A stretch of 64,000 bases of DNA, taken from contig NZ_BMFS01000009.1 in assembly GCF_014639075.1 (NCBI RefSeq), forward strand, positions 60,314 through 124,313. Direction: 5' to 3'. This DNA comes from Glycocaulis albus (GTDB taxonomy: Bacteria > Pseudomonadota > Alphaproteobacteria > Caulobacterales > Maricaulaceae). Position 1 is the first letter of the stretch; each line of letters starts with the position of its first letter. Shown piece after piece: positions 9,238 through 17,536 of the stretch. The notes beneath the pieces are model-generated. The model ran no database searches. It was not told the DNA's origin and was given only the letters and a program-made list of their open reading frames with translations. The position numbers and the translations under genes were made by a program.

Positions 9238-9658
9238 GCCAGCCCCTCCGGTAGCTGGTAATTACCACGACGCAGCTGACGATCTCTGCAATCACGATCA
9301 CAAAGATGGTTGATTGTACGATTTCCCACGGCGTTGCCTCAAACGGCATCACACACCCGACGAAAATCATCCCCACCAGCAATACCCCGTAAGCAATCGA
9401 GCGCGCCCTGCGCTGTATCGCGCGGTCGCGCTCGTCGGGCGTAACCAGTTCGCCCGGTTCGCGGCGGCTGCGGGCCACCAGCATGCTGAAGCCGATGACC
9501 AGGCCAGACGCGGCTGCGGCTGCTGTAAGCAGCCCAAGGCGCGTGAAGAGACCGACTTCGCCGGACGCCTCCAGCACGGAAATGGCGACGAAATAGCCAC
9601 CATAAAAAACGGTCAGGGCACCCAACCACACCCAGGAAAACTGTTCACGTTCGCTCAT
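9230..9658 (-). CDS. Small four-helix membrane protein, partner of the Xre regulator
   Basis: A 142-residue integral membrane protein with four predicted helices (about residues 9-28, 36-60, 88-108 and 113-135) and a charged loop [17 protein letters not shown] between helices 2 and 3. This loop pattern recurs in small membrane proteins encoded with YgzD-like Xre regulators (DUF2178-like). Function is unknown. The start has a good GCGGAGG ribosome site a few bases upstream. It is transcribed from the AT-rich region at about 9690-9735. Confidence 0.65.
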   Translation of the reverse strand: MSEREQFSWVWLGALTVFYGGYFVAISVLEASGEVGLFTRLGLLTAAAAASGLVIGFSMLVARSRREPGELVTPDERDRAIQRRARSIAYGVLLVGMIFVGCVMPFEATPWEIVQSTIFVIVIAEIVSCVVVITSYRRGWRV

Positions 9659-9697
9659 CGCGGCCTCCGCCAGAAAATCTGTAATTCGGAGCGAACA

Positions 9698-9721
9698 TGA
9701 TGTTAAAAATTATAAACATCA
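9698..9721. promoter_or_regulatory. AT-rich inverted repeat, candidate operator of the Xre operon
   Basis: TGATGTT and AACATCA form perfect 7-base arms around a 10-base AT-rich centre. The element lies 39 bases upstream of the start of the four-helix membrane gene, in the AT-rich island of an otherwise GC-rich region. A TATAAT-like string lies inside it on the minus strand. I infer that it is the binding site of the Xre protein; nothing shows this directly. Confidence 0.45.
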
Positions 9722-9840
9722 AGTAAAAAATTATGGCGCAGCCCGTTTCCATACTGCCCCTTCAGGCCCGGTGCGATTGCCACACAGGCCGGGCGCCCGC
9801 TAGATAGGTGCGGGAAGGGCGTATGGCGTGCGGGCGGTCA

Positions 9841-10170
9841 ATGAATCTCGATTCCTGGAAATCCCAGATGCGTAAGGGCGCAGCCGAATTTGCGGTCCTG
9901 TCGGCCTTGCGCGAGGGAGAACTTTATGGCGTGGAACTGGTCGCGCGCCTGACCGGAGCAGACAGCGTGGGCCTTTCCGAGGGGACGGTTTATCCCCTGT
10001 TGCGCCGCCTGCAGTCGGATGGACGCCTGCAGGCCCGGTGGGAAGTCAATGACAACGCGCCTCCGCGCAAATATTATTCGCTGACGCCGGCAGGCCGGCG
10101 GGCCGTTGAAGGCATGGCTGCGTTCTGGAGCGAGTTCGAGACGCAGCTCAATCTGATCGTGAGGGCATAA
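9841..10170 (+). CDS. PadR family transcriptional regulator
   Basis: About 109 residues forming a PadR winged helix: MRKGAAEFAVLSALREGELYG at the N-terminus, then LSEGTVYPLLRRLQSDG with the recognition helix and wing, and PPRKYYSLTPAGRRAVEG. I choose the ATG at 9841; ATG 9823 and GTG 9808 would extend it. It overlaps the next gene by one base (TAATG). PadR proteins are usually ligand-responsive repressors of the genes beside them, here the HAAS-type membrane protein. Confidence 0.88.
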   Translation: MNLDSWKSQMRKGAAEFAVLSALREGELYGVELVARLTGADSVGLSEGTVYPLLRRLQSDGRLQARWEVNDNAPPRKYYSLTPAGRRAVEGMAAFWSEFETQLNLIVRA

Positions 10171-10724
10171 TGGGCAAGCAACAGCACGACATAACCGCCT
10201 ACGCGGATGCCTTGCGTACAGCGTTGAAGGCGCTCCCGGAGGATGATCGAAGCGACATCGTCCAGGAGGCCTACACACATCTGGAGGCAAGCGCACAGGC
10301 GGGCCGTCTCGAAGCCACACTTGCCGCGTTCGGCACACCCGAAACCTACGCCTGCCAGTTCCTCGAGGACCAGGCAGCCGCCGGCACGGAAGAGCGCAAT
10401 GTCTGGACGGCAGCGGGCAGTTTTCTTGGCAGTGTGGTCATGGGCCTGCTGGCCGTTGCCTTTGTTGCCGTCGCCATAATCGACATCCTGGTGCCCGCCT
10501 TCGGGATATGGGTCAATCCGGCGACCGGTGCGGTCTATTTCGGGCTTGCAGGCATGACCTCGCGGGCGCAGGAGCTGGCCGGCGCCTGGCTGTCACTGGC
10601 GTCGATGTCCGCAGCCTTGGCGACTGCCCTGCTCAGCTATGTGTCGGCGCGAGCCGCCATCCGCGAGGTGCGCCGTTACCTGAAAGCCTCATCCCGGCCG
10701 GTACCTTTGCCGGGCGCGCGATAA
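10170..10724 (+). CDS. HAAS-domain-like membrane protein, PadR partner
   Basis: A 184-residue protein. Residues 1-70 resemble the HAAS helical domain (pattern YADALRTALKALPEDDRSDIVQEAYTHL compressed around residues 10-37, then a FGTPETYA motif), which is typical of proteins encoded directly after PadR-type regulators. Two transmembrane segments follow at about residues 84-110 and 135-160. The one-base overlap with padR indicates coupled expression. HAAS proteins often act as partners or sensors for PadR-regulated systems, but no specific role can be assigned. Confidence 0.7.
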   Translation: MGKQQHDITAYADALRTALKALPEDDRSDIVQEAYTHLEASAQAGRLEATLAAFGTPETYACQFLEDQAAAGTEERNVWTAAGSFLGSVVMGLLAVAFVAVAIIDILVPAFGIWVNPATGAVYFGLAGMTSRAQELAGAWLSLASMSAALATALLSYVSARAAIREVRRYLKASSRPVPLPGAR

Positions 10725-10794
10725 TCCGGTGCCAGTTGCCGGCCGTTTGCCTTAGGGTTGCACAGGGACGATTCACGTCACTGGGAGCGGGTTG

Positions 10795-11379
10795 ATGGAA
10801 TTCCTGATTGTCGGGCTCGTACTGTTTCTGGGAATTCACTCTGTCCGCCTTGTCGGATTGCGCGGGCCCATGATCGCGGCGATGGGGCAGGGCGCATACT
10901 CGATTGTCTACTCGCTTGTCAGTGCCATCGGCCTTGCGCTCATCGTGTATGGCCACATCCTGGCTCACCCGTCCATGGCCGTCTGGGCGCCGCCTGAATG
11001 GACGCGCACGCTGGCGCTCGTGCTGGTGCCCGTCAGCATCATCCTGATCGTATCCGCCTATGTTCCGGGGCATATCCGTTCGGGCGTGCGTCACCCGATG
11101 ACGCTTGGCGTTCTGGTCTGGGCAGTCGCACACCTTCTGGCCAATGGCGAGATCGCGAGCGTCATCCTCTTCGGCAGTTTTGCCGTTTGGGCTTTGCTCA
11201 CCGTTATCGGCGCCTATGCGCGCGGCGGCAGTTTTGCAACCGAGGGAAAATGGTCCGCCGATGCCGTGGCCATAATCATCGGTCTTGTAGCTGCCGGACT
11301 GCTGGCCTGGTTCCACATGCAGTTATTTGGCGTCGCAGTGGTTGAATTTGCATCCGATCCCTACGCGCCAGGCATCTAG
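10795..11379 (+). CDS. NnrU family membrane protein
   Basis: A 194-residue polytopic membrane protein with about five to six helices. The motif HIRSGVRHPMTLGVLVWAVA followed by HLLANGE is the family signature of NnrU, named from denitrification loci and related to isoprenoid/carotenoid Z-ISO-type membrane proteins. No denitrification gene is nearby, so the physiological role here is open. Start is the ATG at 10795 with GGGAGCGG upstream; a TTG one codon earlier is less likely. Confidence 0.85.
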   Translation: MEFLIVGLVLFLGIHSVRLVGLRGPMIAAMGQGAYSIVYSLVSAIGLALIVYGHILAHPSMAVWAPPEWTRTLALVLVPVSIILIVSAYVPGHIRSGVRHPMTLGVLVWAVAHLLANGEIASVILFGSFAVWALLTVIGAYARGGSFATEGKWSADAVAIIIGLVAAGLLAWFHMQLFGVAVVEFASDPYAPGI

Positions 11380-11423
11380 TCTTCATCGGGTGCCCGGCAG
11401 GCGGGTGCCAATGGGAGACTGAC

Positions 11424-11828
11424 ATGGACGAAGATATTCTCATACCGATCGCCTTCTTTCTGGCAGGCGTGATGATTGTACTCATCGCGGTGGGCGCTGC
11501 GGTCATCAACCGGTTCAATCTGCATGAAACCGTCCGCGAGGCCCTGCGTCAGGGCAAGACACTCGATGCGGATGCCATCAAGGCGCTGGGCGCACCAAAA
11601 AAGCAGGGTCAGGATAATGACCTGAAGTCAGGCCTGATCCTTGTCGCGGTGGCTGTGGGACTGGTGGTGATGGGCGCCATGTTCGGCCATACCATCCCGG
11701 CGGAAAATGATGATCCCTCGCTTACCTTCATCTTTGCCGGTATCGCGGCGATACCGGGCTTCATCGGATTGGTCCTGGCCGCTTTCGGGCTTTTCCAGAA
11801 AAGACATCCCGGCAGGTCGGCCGATTGA
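11424..11828 (+). CDS. DUF6249-like three-helix membrane protein
   Basis: A 134-residue protein with helices at about residues 7-28, 70-87 and 103-123, separated by a hydrophilic stretch with HETVREALRQGKTLDADAI. The pattern of an N-terminal helix, an REAL.QGK.L amphipathic linker and two further helices is that of the DUF6249 group, which is often encoded next to sigma-70 factors, as here (sigma gene 27 bp downstream). No enzymatic motif is visible. Function is unknown. Confidence 0.6.
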   Translation: MDEDILIPIAFFLAGVMIVLIAVGAAVINRFNLHETVREALRQGKTLDADAIKALGAPKKQGQDNDLKSGLILVAVAVGLVVMGAMFGHTIPAENDDPSLTFIFAGIAAIPGFIGLVLAAFGLFQKRHPGRSAD

Positions 11829-11855
11829 GGAGCGCAACAATACGGGCAGCGCGCC

Positions 11856-12398
11856 ATGACTGATACCGACGAAGCGCTGGTGGCGCGCGTGACAGCAGGC
11901 GGAGACCGGCGCGCCTTCGCCATGCTGGTCTCTCGCCATCAGGGCGTGGTGCGGGGATTGCTGGCACGCCTGACAGGCGGCGCGCCGGAGGCTGATGATC
12001 TCGCGCAGGAAACATTCGTACAGGCGTGGAGGCGCATCGAGACCTATCGCGGCCAGGGCAGTTTCAGGCCTTGGCTGTGCCAGATCGCCTACAGCCGGTT
12101 TCTGATGGGATTGCGCCGGGAAAAGTCGCGCCAGCGCTTGCTGGATGCCGCCGCGCGCGAGCCGGCAGAGCTTGCATCCTCTCCCGGCCAGCCCGGCAGC
12201 CGGGTAGACCTTGACCGCGCTCTGGCCATGCTGGGCGATGACGAACGCCACTGCGTCGTGCTGTGTTATGCGGCCGGGCTCAGTCATTCGGATGCAGCCA
12301 GCATTACGGGCCTGCCGCTTGGAACAGTGAAATCCCACGTCACCCGCGGCCGCGCCCGGTTGAAGGACTGGTTTGATAGACAGGAGAGTGCAGCATGA
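11856..12398 (+). CDS. ECF-type RNA polymerase sigma factor
   Basis: A 180-residue sigma-70 family protein with only regions 2 and 4. Region 2 reads ADDLAQETFVQAWRRIETYR followed by FRPWLCQIAY; region 4 reads HSDAASITGLPLGTVKSHVT with the C-terminal helix RGRARLKDWF. It probably directs transcription of a small regulon in response to a signal sensed through the flanking membrane proteins. Its stop overlaps the start of the following membrane gene by 4 bp, the usual layout for a sigma factor with a regulatory partner. Confidence 0.92.
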   Translation: MTDTDEALVARVTAGGDRRAFAMLVSRHQGVVRGLLARLTGGAPEADDLAQETFVQAWRRIETYRGQGSFRPWLCQIAYSRFLMGLRREKSRQRLLDAAAREPAELASSPGQPGSRVDLDRALAMLGDDERHCVVLCYAAGLSHSDAASITGLPLGTVKSHVTRGRARLKDWFDRQESAA

Positions 12399-12733
12399 CG
12401 CGGCCAGATGAGCGCTTCGACGAGGATTTGCGCAGCCTGTTTGCAGCTGCGTCACCGGGGCCTGACCCTGCGTTCACTGCAGGCGTGCTCACCGCCTTGC
12501 CGCGCGCGCCCTGGCTGCGGCCGGCCATTCTGGCGCTGGCGGGCTTGCTGGGGGTTCTGATAGCGGGCTTTCAGCTTCCTGAGCTGGTGCTGGCCATGGA
12601 TATGATCGCTGGCGGCCTGGGTGTTGCGGCAATCGATACGATGGGGGCCCAGGCACTGGCCATGGGCATTGTGGCCGTGGGACTTGCAGCGGTGACACTG
12701 GTGCTTTTCCGGCGAGGAAACCTGACCTGGTGA
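12395..12733 (+). CDS. Small membrane protein coupled to sigma factor, possible anti-sigma
   Basis: A 112-residue protein with a cytoplasmic-looking N-terminus (MTRPDERFDEDLRSLF, residues 1-40) and three short hydrophobic helices at about 42-61, 66-84 and 88-106. It overlaps the sigma gene (ATGA), so it is made in step with it. No zinc anti-sigma HxxxCxxC motif is present. I infer a role in controlling the sigma factor from position alone. Confidence 0.55.
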   Translation: MTRPDERFDEDLRSLFAAASPGPDPAFTAGVLTALPRAPWLRPAILALAGLLGVLIAGFQLPELVLAMDMIAGGLGVAAIDTMGAQALAMGIVAVGLAAVTLVLFRRGNLTW

Positions 12734-12801
12734 GACGGGCAATTTGTGCAATTGCGAACTTGGGCTAGCGTGAGGGGAGATGCCACCTACGGAGTGAGAC
12801 G

Positions 12802-13629
12802 ATGTCCGCACAGAACCCTGCCCCGGCAAAACGCATTGGCGTTCCGGACATCCGGGCCCGCAAGGGCGGCGAACCGCTGGTGTGCCTGACGGCTTACGAT
12901 GCCCCGGCTGCTCGTCTTCTGGACCCGCACTGCGATGTGCTGCTTGTTGGCGATTCGGTAGGGATGGTCGTGCACGGGCTTCCCAACACAATTCCCGTCA
13001 CGCTGGACATGATGATCCTGCACGGTCAGGCCGTGATGCGCGGGGCCCGCCGCGCCATGGTTGTCGTGGACATGCCATTTGGCAGTTACGAAGTTTCACC
13101 TGAGCAGGCCTTCGCCAATGCCGCCAGGATACTGCAGGAGACAGGTGCGCAAGCCGTGAAGCTGGAGAGCGGCGTCTATATCGCCGATACAATCCGTTAT
13201 CTGGTGGATCGCGGTGTGCCGGTCATGGCCCATGTGGGTCTGCGCCCGCAGGCAGCGCTCGCCGAGGGCGGCTTCAAGGCCAAGGGCCGCAATGATGACG
13301 AACGGGCGCGCGTTCTGAACGAGGCCCGGGCCGCCGATGCGGCAGGCGCGTTTGCGATAGTCGTGGAAGGCGTGGCGGAGGATCTCGCCGCAGAACTCAC
13401 CCAGGCCGTGGCCGCCCCCACGATTGGTATCGGCGCCTCGGCCAGCTGTGACGGGCAGATTCTCGTGACCCCCGACATGCTCGGCCTGTTCGACTGGACA
13501 CCGCGCTTTGTGAAGCGCTACGCCGATCTGAAAGGGCTGACCGAGGATGCCGTCAAGGCTTACGCCGAAGACGTGCGGGCCCGCCGCTTTCCCGGACCCG
13601 ATCAGGTCTACCGCATTACACGCCCGTAA
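12802..13629 (+). CDS. panB: 3-methyl-2-oxobutanoate hydroxymethyltransferase PanB
   Basis: A 275-residue TIM-barrel enzyme, the family's usual length, that transfers a hydroxymethyl group from 5,10-methylene-tetrahydrofolate to 2-oxoisovalerate to form ketopantoate, the first step to pantothenate and CoA. Recognisable motifs are [13 protein letters not shown] near residue 50, MPFGSY near 93, VKLESG near 120, MAHVGLRPQ near 142 and the C-terminal [18 protein letters not shown]. panC is not adjacent. The start ATG has GGAGTGAGACG just upstream. Confidence 0.96.
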   Translation: MSAQNPAPAKRIGVPDIRARKGGEPLVCLTAYDAPAARLLDPHCDVLLVGDSVGMVVHGLPNTIPVTLDMMILHGQAVMRGARRAMVVVDMPFGSYEVSPEQAFANAARILQETGAQAVKLESGVYIADTIRYLVDRGVPVMAHVGLRPQAALAEGGFKAKGRNDDERARVLNEARAADAAGAFAIVVEGVAEDLAAELTQAVAAPTIGIGASASCDGQILVTPDMLGLFDWTPRFVKRYADLKGLTEDAVKAYAEDVRARRFPGPDQVYRITRP

Positions 13630-13712
13630 CGCGGCTCGCGCGTATTGCGGCGGCCCGGCAGGGCCGCTAGGGTCCGCCGGATATTGAACTGGCATGAATT
13701 GCGAGGCGGGCC

Positions 13713-14471
13713 TTGGTCGACGTTTTCGACGAAGTTGAAGAAGAACTGCGCAAAGAGCGCTATATGCAGATGCTGCGCAGCTGGGGCCCGTGGGTGCTCG
13801 GCGCAGCTGTGGCCGTAATTGCTGGCGTCGCAGGCTATCAGGGCTGGCGCGCCTGGCAGGACAGCCAGAGCGCACAAGCGTCCGCGCAGTTTGCCGAGGC
13901 CCGGGCCCTCCATGAGGCTGGCCAGACGGCCGAGGCGGCTGATGCTTATGCCTTGCTTGTCAGCGAAGGTCCGCGTGGCTACGCAACTCTCTCGCTGCTG
14001 CACCAGGCGGCGCTGGCCAGCGAAGCGGGCAATAATGAGGAAGCAGCACGTCTGTATGAAGAGGCTGGCCAGCGTTCGCCGGTGGCACTCATTCGCGATC
14101 TGGCGCGCTACCAGTCTGCCGTGGCGGGCTTTGACTCTCTGTCCAGTGACGATCTGGCTCTGCGGCTTGACCCGCTGGTCTCGGGCGGTGGCGGCTTTGC
14201 CCTGCTGTCGCGTGAGCTGATAGGTGCGGCGGCCCTGCGCGACGAGCGCTGGGCCGAGGCGCGCCGTCATTATGAATTTGTGCAACTGTCCATAGATGCC
14301 TCGGAAGCCATGCGTACACGGGCCCGTGACGCTCTGGCCGTGATTGCCCGTGAAGCGCCCGAGGAAGTGCCGGCTGAAGACGCCGCTGATGAAACGGCGG
14401 AAGCTGCAGATACTGCTGCTGCGCCGGATTCGGCAGACGCCGCCGCACAGGAAGAGGATACTGTCGAATGA
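13713..14471 (+). CDS. YfgM-like tetratricopeptide membrane protein
   Basis: A 252-residue bitopic inner-membrane protein: cytoplasmic N-terminus with VFDEVEEELRKER, a transmembrane helix at about residues 24-44, then a periplasmic TPR-like region (YfgM/TPR_21 family) and an Ala/Glu/Asp-rich C-terminal tail from about residue 210. In this family the protein associates with the Sec translocon and periplasmic chaperones. The order yfgM-bamB-der is conserved in Proteobacteria and present here. The start is a TTG with GCGAGG upstream; the stop overlaps bamB by 4 bp. Confidence 0.85.
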   Translation: MVDVFDEVEEELRKERYMQMLRSWGPWVLGAAVAVIAGVAGYQGWRAWQDSQSAQASAQFAEARALHEAGQTAEAADAYALLVSEGPRGYATLSLLHQAALASEAGNNEEAARLYEEAGQRSPVALIRDLARYQSAVAGFDSLSSDDLALRLDPLVSGGGGFALLSRELIGAAALRDERWAEARRHYEFVQLSIDASEAMRTRARDALAVIAREAPEEVPAEDAADETAEAADTAAAPDSADAAAQEEDTVE

Positions 14472-15883
14472 CTTCTACCCTTCGCATCGCCATGCTGGCG
14501 GTTCTGGCGGGCAGCTTTGCGCTGGCCGGTTGTTCTGCGGCGGATCAGCTGTCCCGCCTGAACCCGTTCAGCGGGCTGACAGGAGAGGATCCCAATGCGC
14601 CGCCGCGTGACCAGCGCGTACCGGTTCTGGGCGTTGGCGAAAGCCTTGAAGTCAGCGGTGATGCGCGGGTCAGCCTGCCGCCGGCCTATGTGAATGACCG
14701 CTGGCCCCAGCCGGACGGTTTCCCGACCCATTCCATGCAGCACACCCAGGCGCGCGGCAGCCTCGAGCGCATCTGGCGGGTTGATATCGGTGCAGGCTCA
14801 AACCGCGACCGGCGTATCAATGCCCGCCCCGTCGTGCTCGACGGGACGGTCTATACCGTTGACGGCGACGGCCGCGTAACCGCCACCAATGCCGACACAG
14901 GCGCGCGTCAGTGGCAGGTCCGCCTGACCGCCCGGGACGATGCGGAAGGTGGCGGCATTGCGCTGCCCATTCCCTTCATTGGACGCGAGGGCGGCGGTCC
15001 GGACCGCTATGCGTTCGGGGCCGGTATCGCCGTCGATGGCGGACGTGTCTACGTGCATACAGGACGCCGCTTCCTGGTTGCCCTCAACGCCTCGACGGGC
15101 GAGGAAGTCTGGCGTGAAACAGTGCTGACGCCACTGATTGCCGCACCGACAGTCGCCGATGGACGCGTTTATTCCATCACCCACGAAAATGAGCTGATCG
15201 CGTTTGATGCCACGTCAGGCAACATACAGTGGACGCACAGGGCGATTGCCGATTCCGCGCGTCTGCTCACTGCGCCCAGTGTTGCCGTGCTGGGCGATGT
15301 CGTGGTCGCGCCGTTCAGCTCCGGCGAGCTGATCGCCCTGCGGGCCCAGAACGGAACCGTCCTGTGGAGCGACTCGCTCACGCGCGCTGGCGGCCTTACG
15401 CCCATGTCCTCGATCAATGACATTGCCGGCTCGCCGGTTATCGGCGGGACGGAAGTTTATGCGCTCAGCCACTCGGGCATCATGGCCTCGTTCGACATGC
15501 GCACAGGCGAGCGTAACTGGACCCAGCCTGCGAGCGCTCTTCATGCGCCCTGGCTTGCCGGCAATTATCTGTTTGTGATGACCAGCGATGCCCAGCTGGC
15601 GGCCTTCGAGCGCCAGACGGGCAATGTCGCCTGGATCACGCAGCTGGAAGCCTTCCGCAATGAGCGCCGCCGCCGCGACCGCATTGCCTGGGCGGGTCCG
15701 GTACTGGCGGGCAACCGCCTGCTGGTGGCCTCATCACGCGGCGAGCTTGTTATCATAAATCCAGCTGATGGCTCGGTTCAGGAGCGGCGCAATCTTGGCG
15801 ACCCGGTATTCATCGCGCCGGTCATTGCCAATGAGACCGTTTATATCGTGACCGATAACGGCCGGCTCATTGCCCTGCGCTGA
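14468..15883 (+). CDS. bamB: Outer membrane assembly lipoprotein BamB-like
   Basis: A 471-residue protein with a lipoprotein signal peptide (hydrophobic residues 8-20, lipobox LAGC with Cys22) and a series of PQQ/beta-propeller repeats recognisable by motifs such as DGTVYTVDGDGRVTATNADT and STGEEVWRETV. BamB is the propeller lipoprotein of the BAM complex that assembles outer-membrane beta-barrels. It is longer than the E. coli protein, as in many Alphaproteobacteria. It overlaps the TPR gene by 4 bp and lies 23 bp before der. Confidence 0.9.
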   Translation: MTSTLRIAMLAVLAGSFALAGCSAADQLSRLNPFSGLTGEDPNAPPRDQRVPVLGVGESLEVSGDARVSLPPAYVNDRWPQPDGFPTHSMQHTQARGSLERIWRVDIGAGSNRDRRINARPVVLDGTVYTVDGDGRVTATNADTGARQWQVRLTARDDAEGGGIALPIPFIGREGGGPDRYAFGAGIAVDGGRVYVHTGRRFLVALNASTGEEVWRETVLTPLIAAPTVADGRVYSITHENELIAFDATSGNIQWTHRAIADSARLLTAPSVAVLGDVVVAPFSSGELIALRAQNGTVLWSDSLTRAGGLTPMSSINDIAGSPVIGGTEVYALSHSGIMASFDMRTGERNWTQPASALHAPWLAGNYLFVMTSDAQLAAFERQTGNVAWITQLEAFRNERRRRDRIAWAGPVLAGNRLLVASSRGELVIINPADGSVQERRNLGDPVFIAPVIANETVYIVTDNGRLIALR

Positions 15884-15906
15884 GACAGGGTACACAGGAA
15901 CCGGCC

Positions 15907-17271
15907 ATGTCCGTTGAGCGCATTGCGAGCATCGCAATAGTCGGCAGGCCCAATGTCGGCAAGTCGACCCTGTTCAACCGTCTGGCGGGCAAGCCCCTTG
16001 CCATGGTCGATGACCGGCCGGGCGTCACGCGTGACCGCCGTGAGGCGCGCGGAAGGCTGGGTGATCTTGATCTGAGGCTTGTCGATACGGCGGGCTATGA
16101 GGACAAGGAAACCGGCATCGAAGTGCGCATGCGCCAGCAAACCGAAATTGCGCTGGCTGAAGCCGATGTCTGCCTGTTCCTGATCGATGGCCGTGAAGGT
16201 GTCACGGCGCTGGACCAGCGCTTTGGCGAGATTTTGCGGCGTGCGTCCAAGCCGGTCATCCTTCTGGTCAACAAGGCCGAGGGAAAACAGGGCGATGACG
16301 GTATTCTGGAGGCTTGGAATCTGGGCCTTGGCGAGCCGATTCCCGTCTCTGCGGCGCATGGCGAGGGGATGGGCGATCTCTACCAGGCCATTCGCGCGGC
16401 ACTTGGCGAGGCAGGCATTACGGACGCGCCTACCCCCGATGCCGGTGACGAGGAAGGCGCTCCGCTGCGGATCGCTGTGGCAGGGCGGCCGAATGTCGGC
16501 AAGTCCACCCTCATCAACACGCTGATTGGCCAGGAGCGGCTGATTACAGGGCCGGAGGCGGGCCTGACCCGCGATGCGATCGCGGTTGACTGGATCTGGG
16601 ACGGCCAGCGCGTGCGCCTGCACGATACGGCCGGCCTCAGGAAGCGTGGCAAGGTCGATGACCGGCTGGAGCGTATGAGCGCGGCCGACACGCTGCGCGC
16701 CATTAAGTTTGCCGAAATTGTTCTCTTGCTGGTGGATGCCGAACATCCGCTCGAGAAGCAGGACCTGACCATAGCTGACCGCGTGGAAAGCGAAGGGCGT
16801 GGCCTGATCGTGCTTGTAACCAAGTGGGACCTGGTCAAGGAGAAGCAGGCGAAGCTCGCCGAGCTGCGCGAAGAGTTCGAGCGCATGCTGCCGCAGGTGC
16901 GCGGTGCGCCGCTAATTCCTGTGTCGGCGCTTACCGGCTTTGGCCTCGACAAGATCATGCCGGCGGTCGTGGCGCTGCATAAAAACTGGTCGGTGAAGGT
17001 GAAGACGCGCGACCTCAATGACTGGCTGGCCGAGATGGTCGCCCGCCACCCGCCACCCGCTGTCGATGGCAAGCGTATCCGTCCCAAATACATGGCCCAG
17101 ACCAAGGCACGTCCGCCGACCTTTGTGCTGATGGCGTCGCGCGCCGGGAAACTGCCCGACAGTTACAAGCGCTATCTGGTCAATGGCTTGCGCGAAGCGT
17201 TTGAGCTGCCGGGCGTGCCGATCCGCCTGATCGTGAAGGCGGGCAAGAACCCGTATGCAGATAAGGGGTAG
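15907..17271 (+). CDS. der: Ribosome biogenesis GTPase Der (EngA)
   Basis: A 454-residue protein with two tandem G domains, unique to this family. G1 motifs are GRPNVGKSTLFNRL (residue ~11) and GRPNVGKSTLINTL (~195); G3 motifs are DTAGYEDKE and DTAGLRKRG; G4 motifs are NKAE and TKWD. A KH-like domain closes the protein from about residue 360. Der is needed for maturation of the 50S ribosomal subunit. A palindromic repeat follows the gene. Confidence 0.97.
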   Translation: MSVERIASIAIVGRPNVGKSTLFNRLAGKPLAMVDDRPGVTRDRREARGRLGDLDLRLVDTAGYEDKETGIEVRMRQQTEIALAEADVCLFLIDGREGVTALDQRFGEILRRASKPVILLVNKAEGKQGDDGILEAWNLGLGEPIPVSAAHGEGMGDLYQAIRAALGEAGITDAPTPDAGDEEGAPLRIAVAGRPNVGKSTLINTLIGQERLITGPEAGLTRDAIAVDWIWDGQRVRLHDTAGLRKRGKVDDRLERMSAADTLRAIKFAEIVLLLVDAEHPLEKQDLTIADRVESEGRGLIVLVTKWDLVKEKQAKLAELREEFERMLPQVRGAPLIPVSALTGFGLDKIMPAVVALHKNWSVKVKTRDLNDWLAEMVARHPPPAVDGKRIRPKYMAQTKARPPTFVLMASRAGKLPDSYKRYLVNGLREAFELPGVPIRLIVKAGKNPYADKG

Positions 17272-17280
17272 GGAGCTTTT

Positions 17281-17378
17281 CCCTGAGCCTTCGAGACGCT
17301 CGCTGTGTTCGCCCTCAGGATGAGGGAAAAGCACTATACGTCCTCATGCTGAGGGCTTTCGAAGAAAGCGTCTCGAAG
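17281..17378. repeat. Palindromic intergenic repeat element
   Basis: The 12-mer CTTCGAGACGCT (17289-17300) recurs as its exact reverse complement at 17367-17378. Between them are two smaller palindromes, CCCTCAGGATGAGGG (17312-17326) and CCTCATGCTGAGG (17342-17354). Elements with CTTCGAGACGC and CCTCAGGATGAGG motifs are widespread between genes in Alphaproteobacteria. It lies between the convergent der and SDR genes, where it could fold in RNA and end or protect both transcripts. The rest of the gap to 17536 holds no gene that I can support. Confidence 0.75.
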
Positions 17379-17536
17379 CAAGCGGGCGGAGCCCTTCATA
17401 GGCGCATAAGTCTGCGCCTGCCCCGGCCAGCGGGGTCAAACTCTGCGCCATATCAATGTCATAAGAGGCGACACACCGCACTTGTCCGGCGGGCGCGGTC
17501 TGGTGGTATATTCGTGTATGGGCGGCAGAGTGAGCG

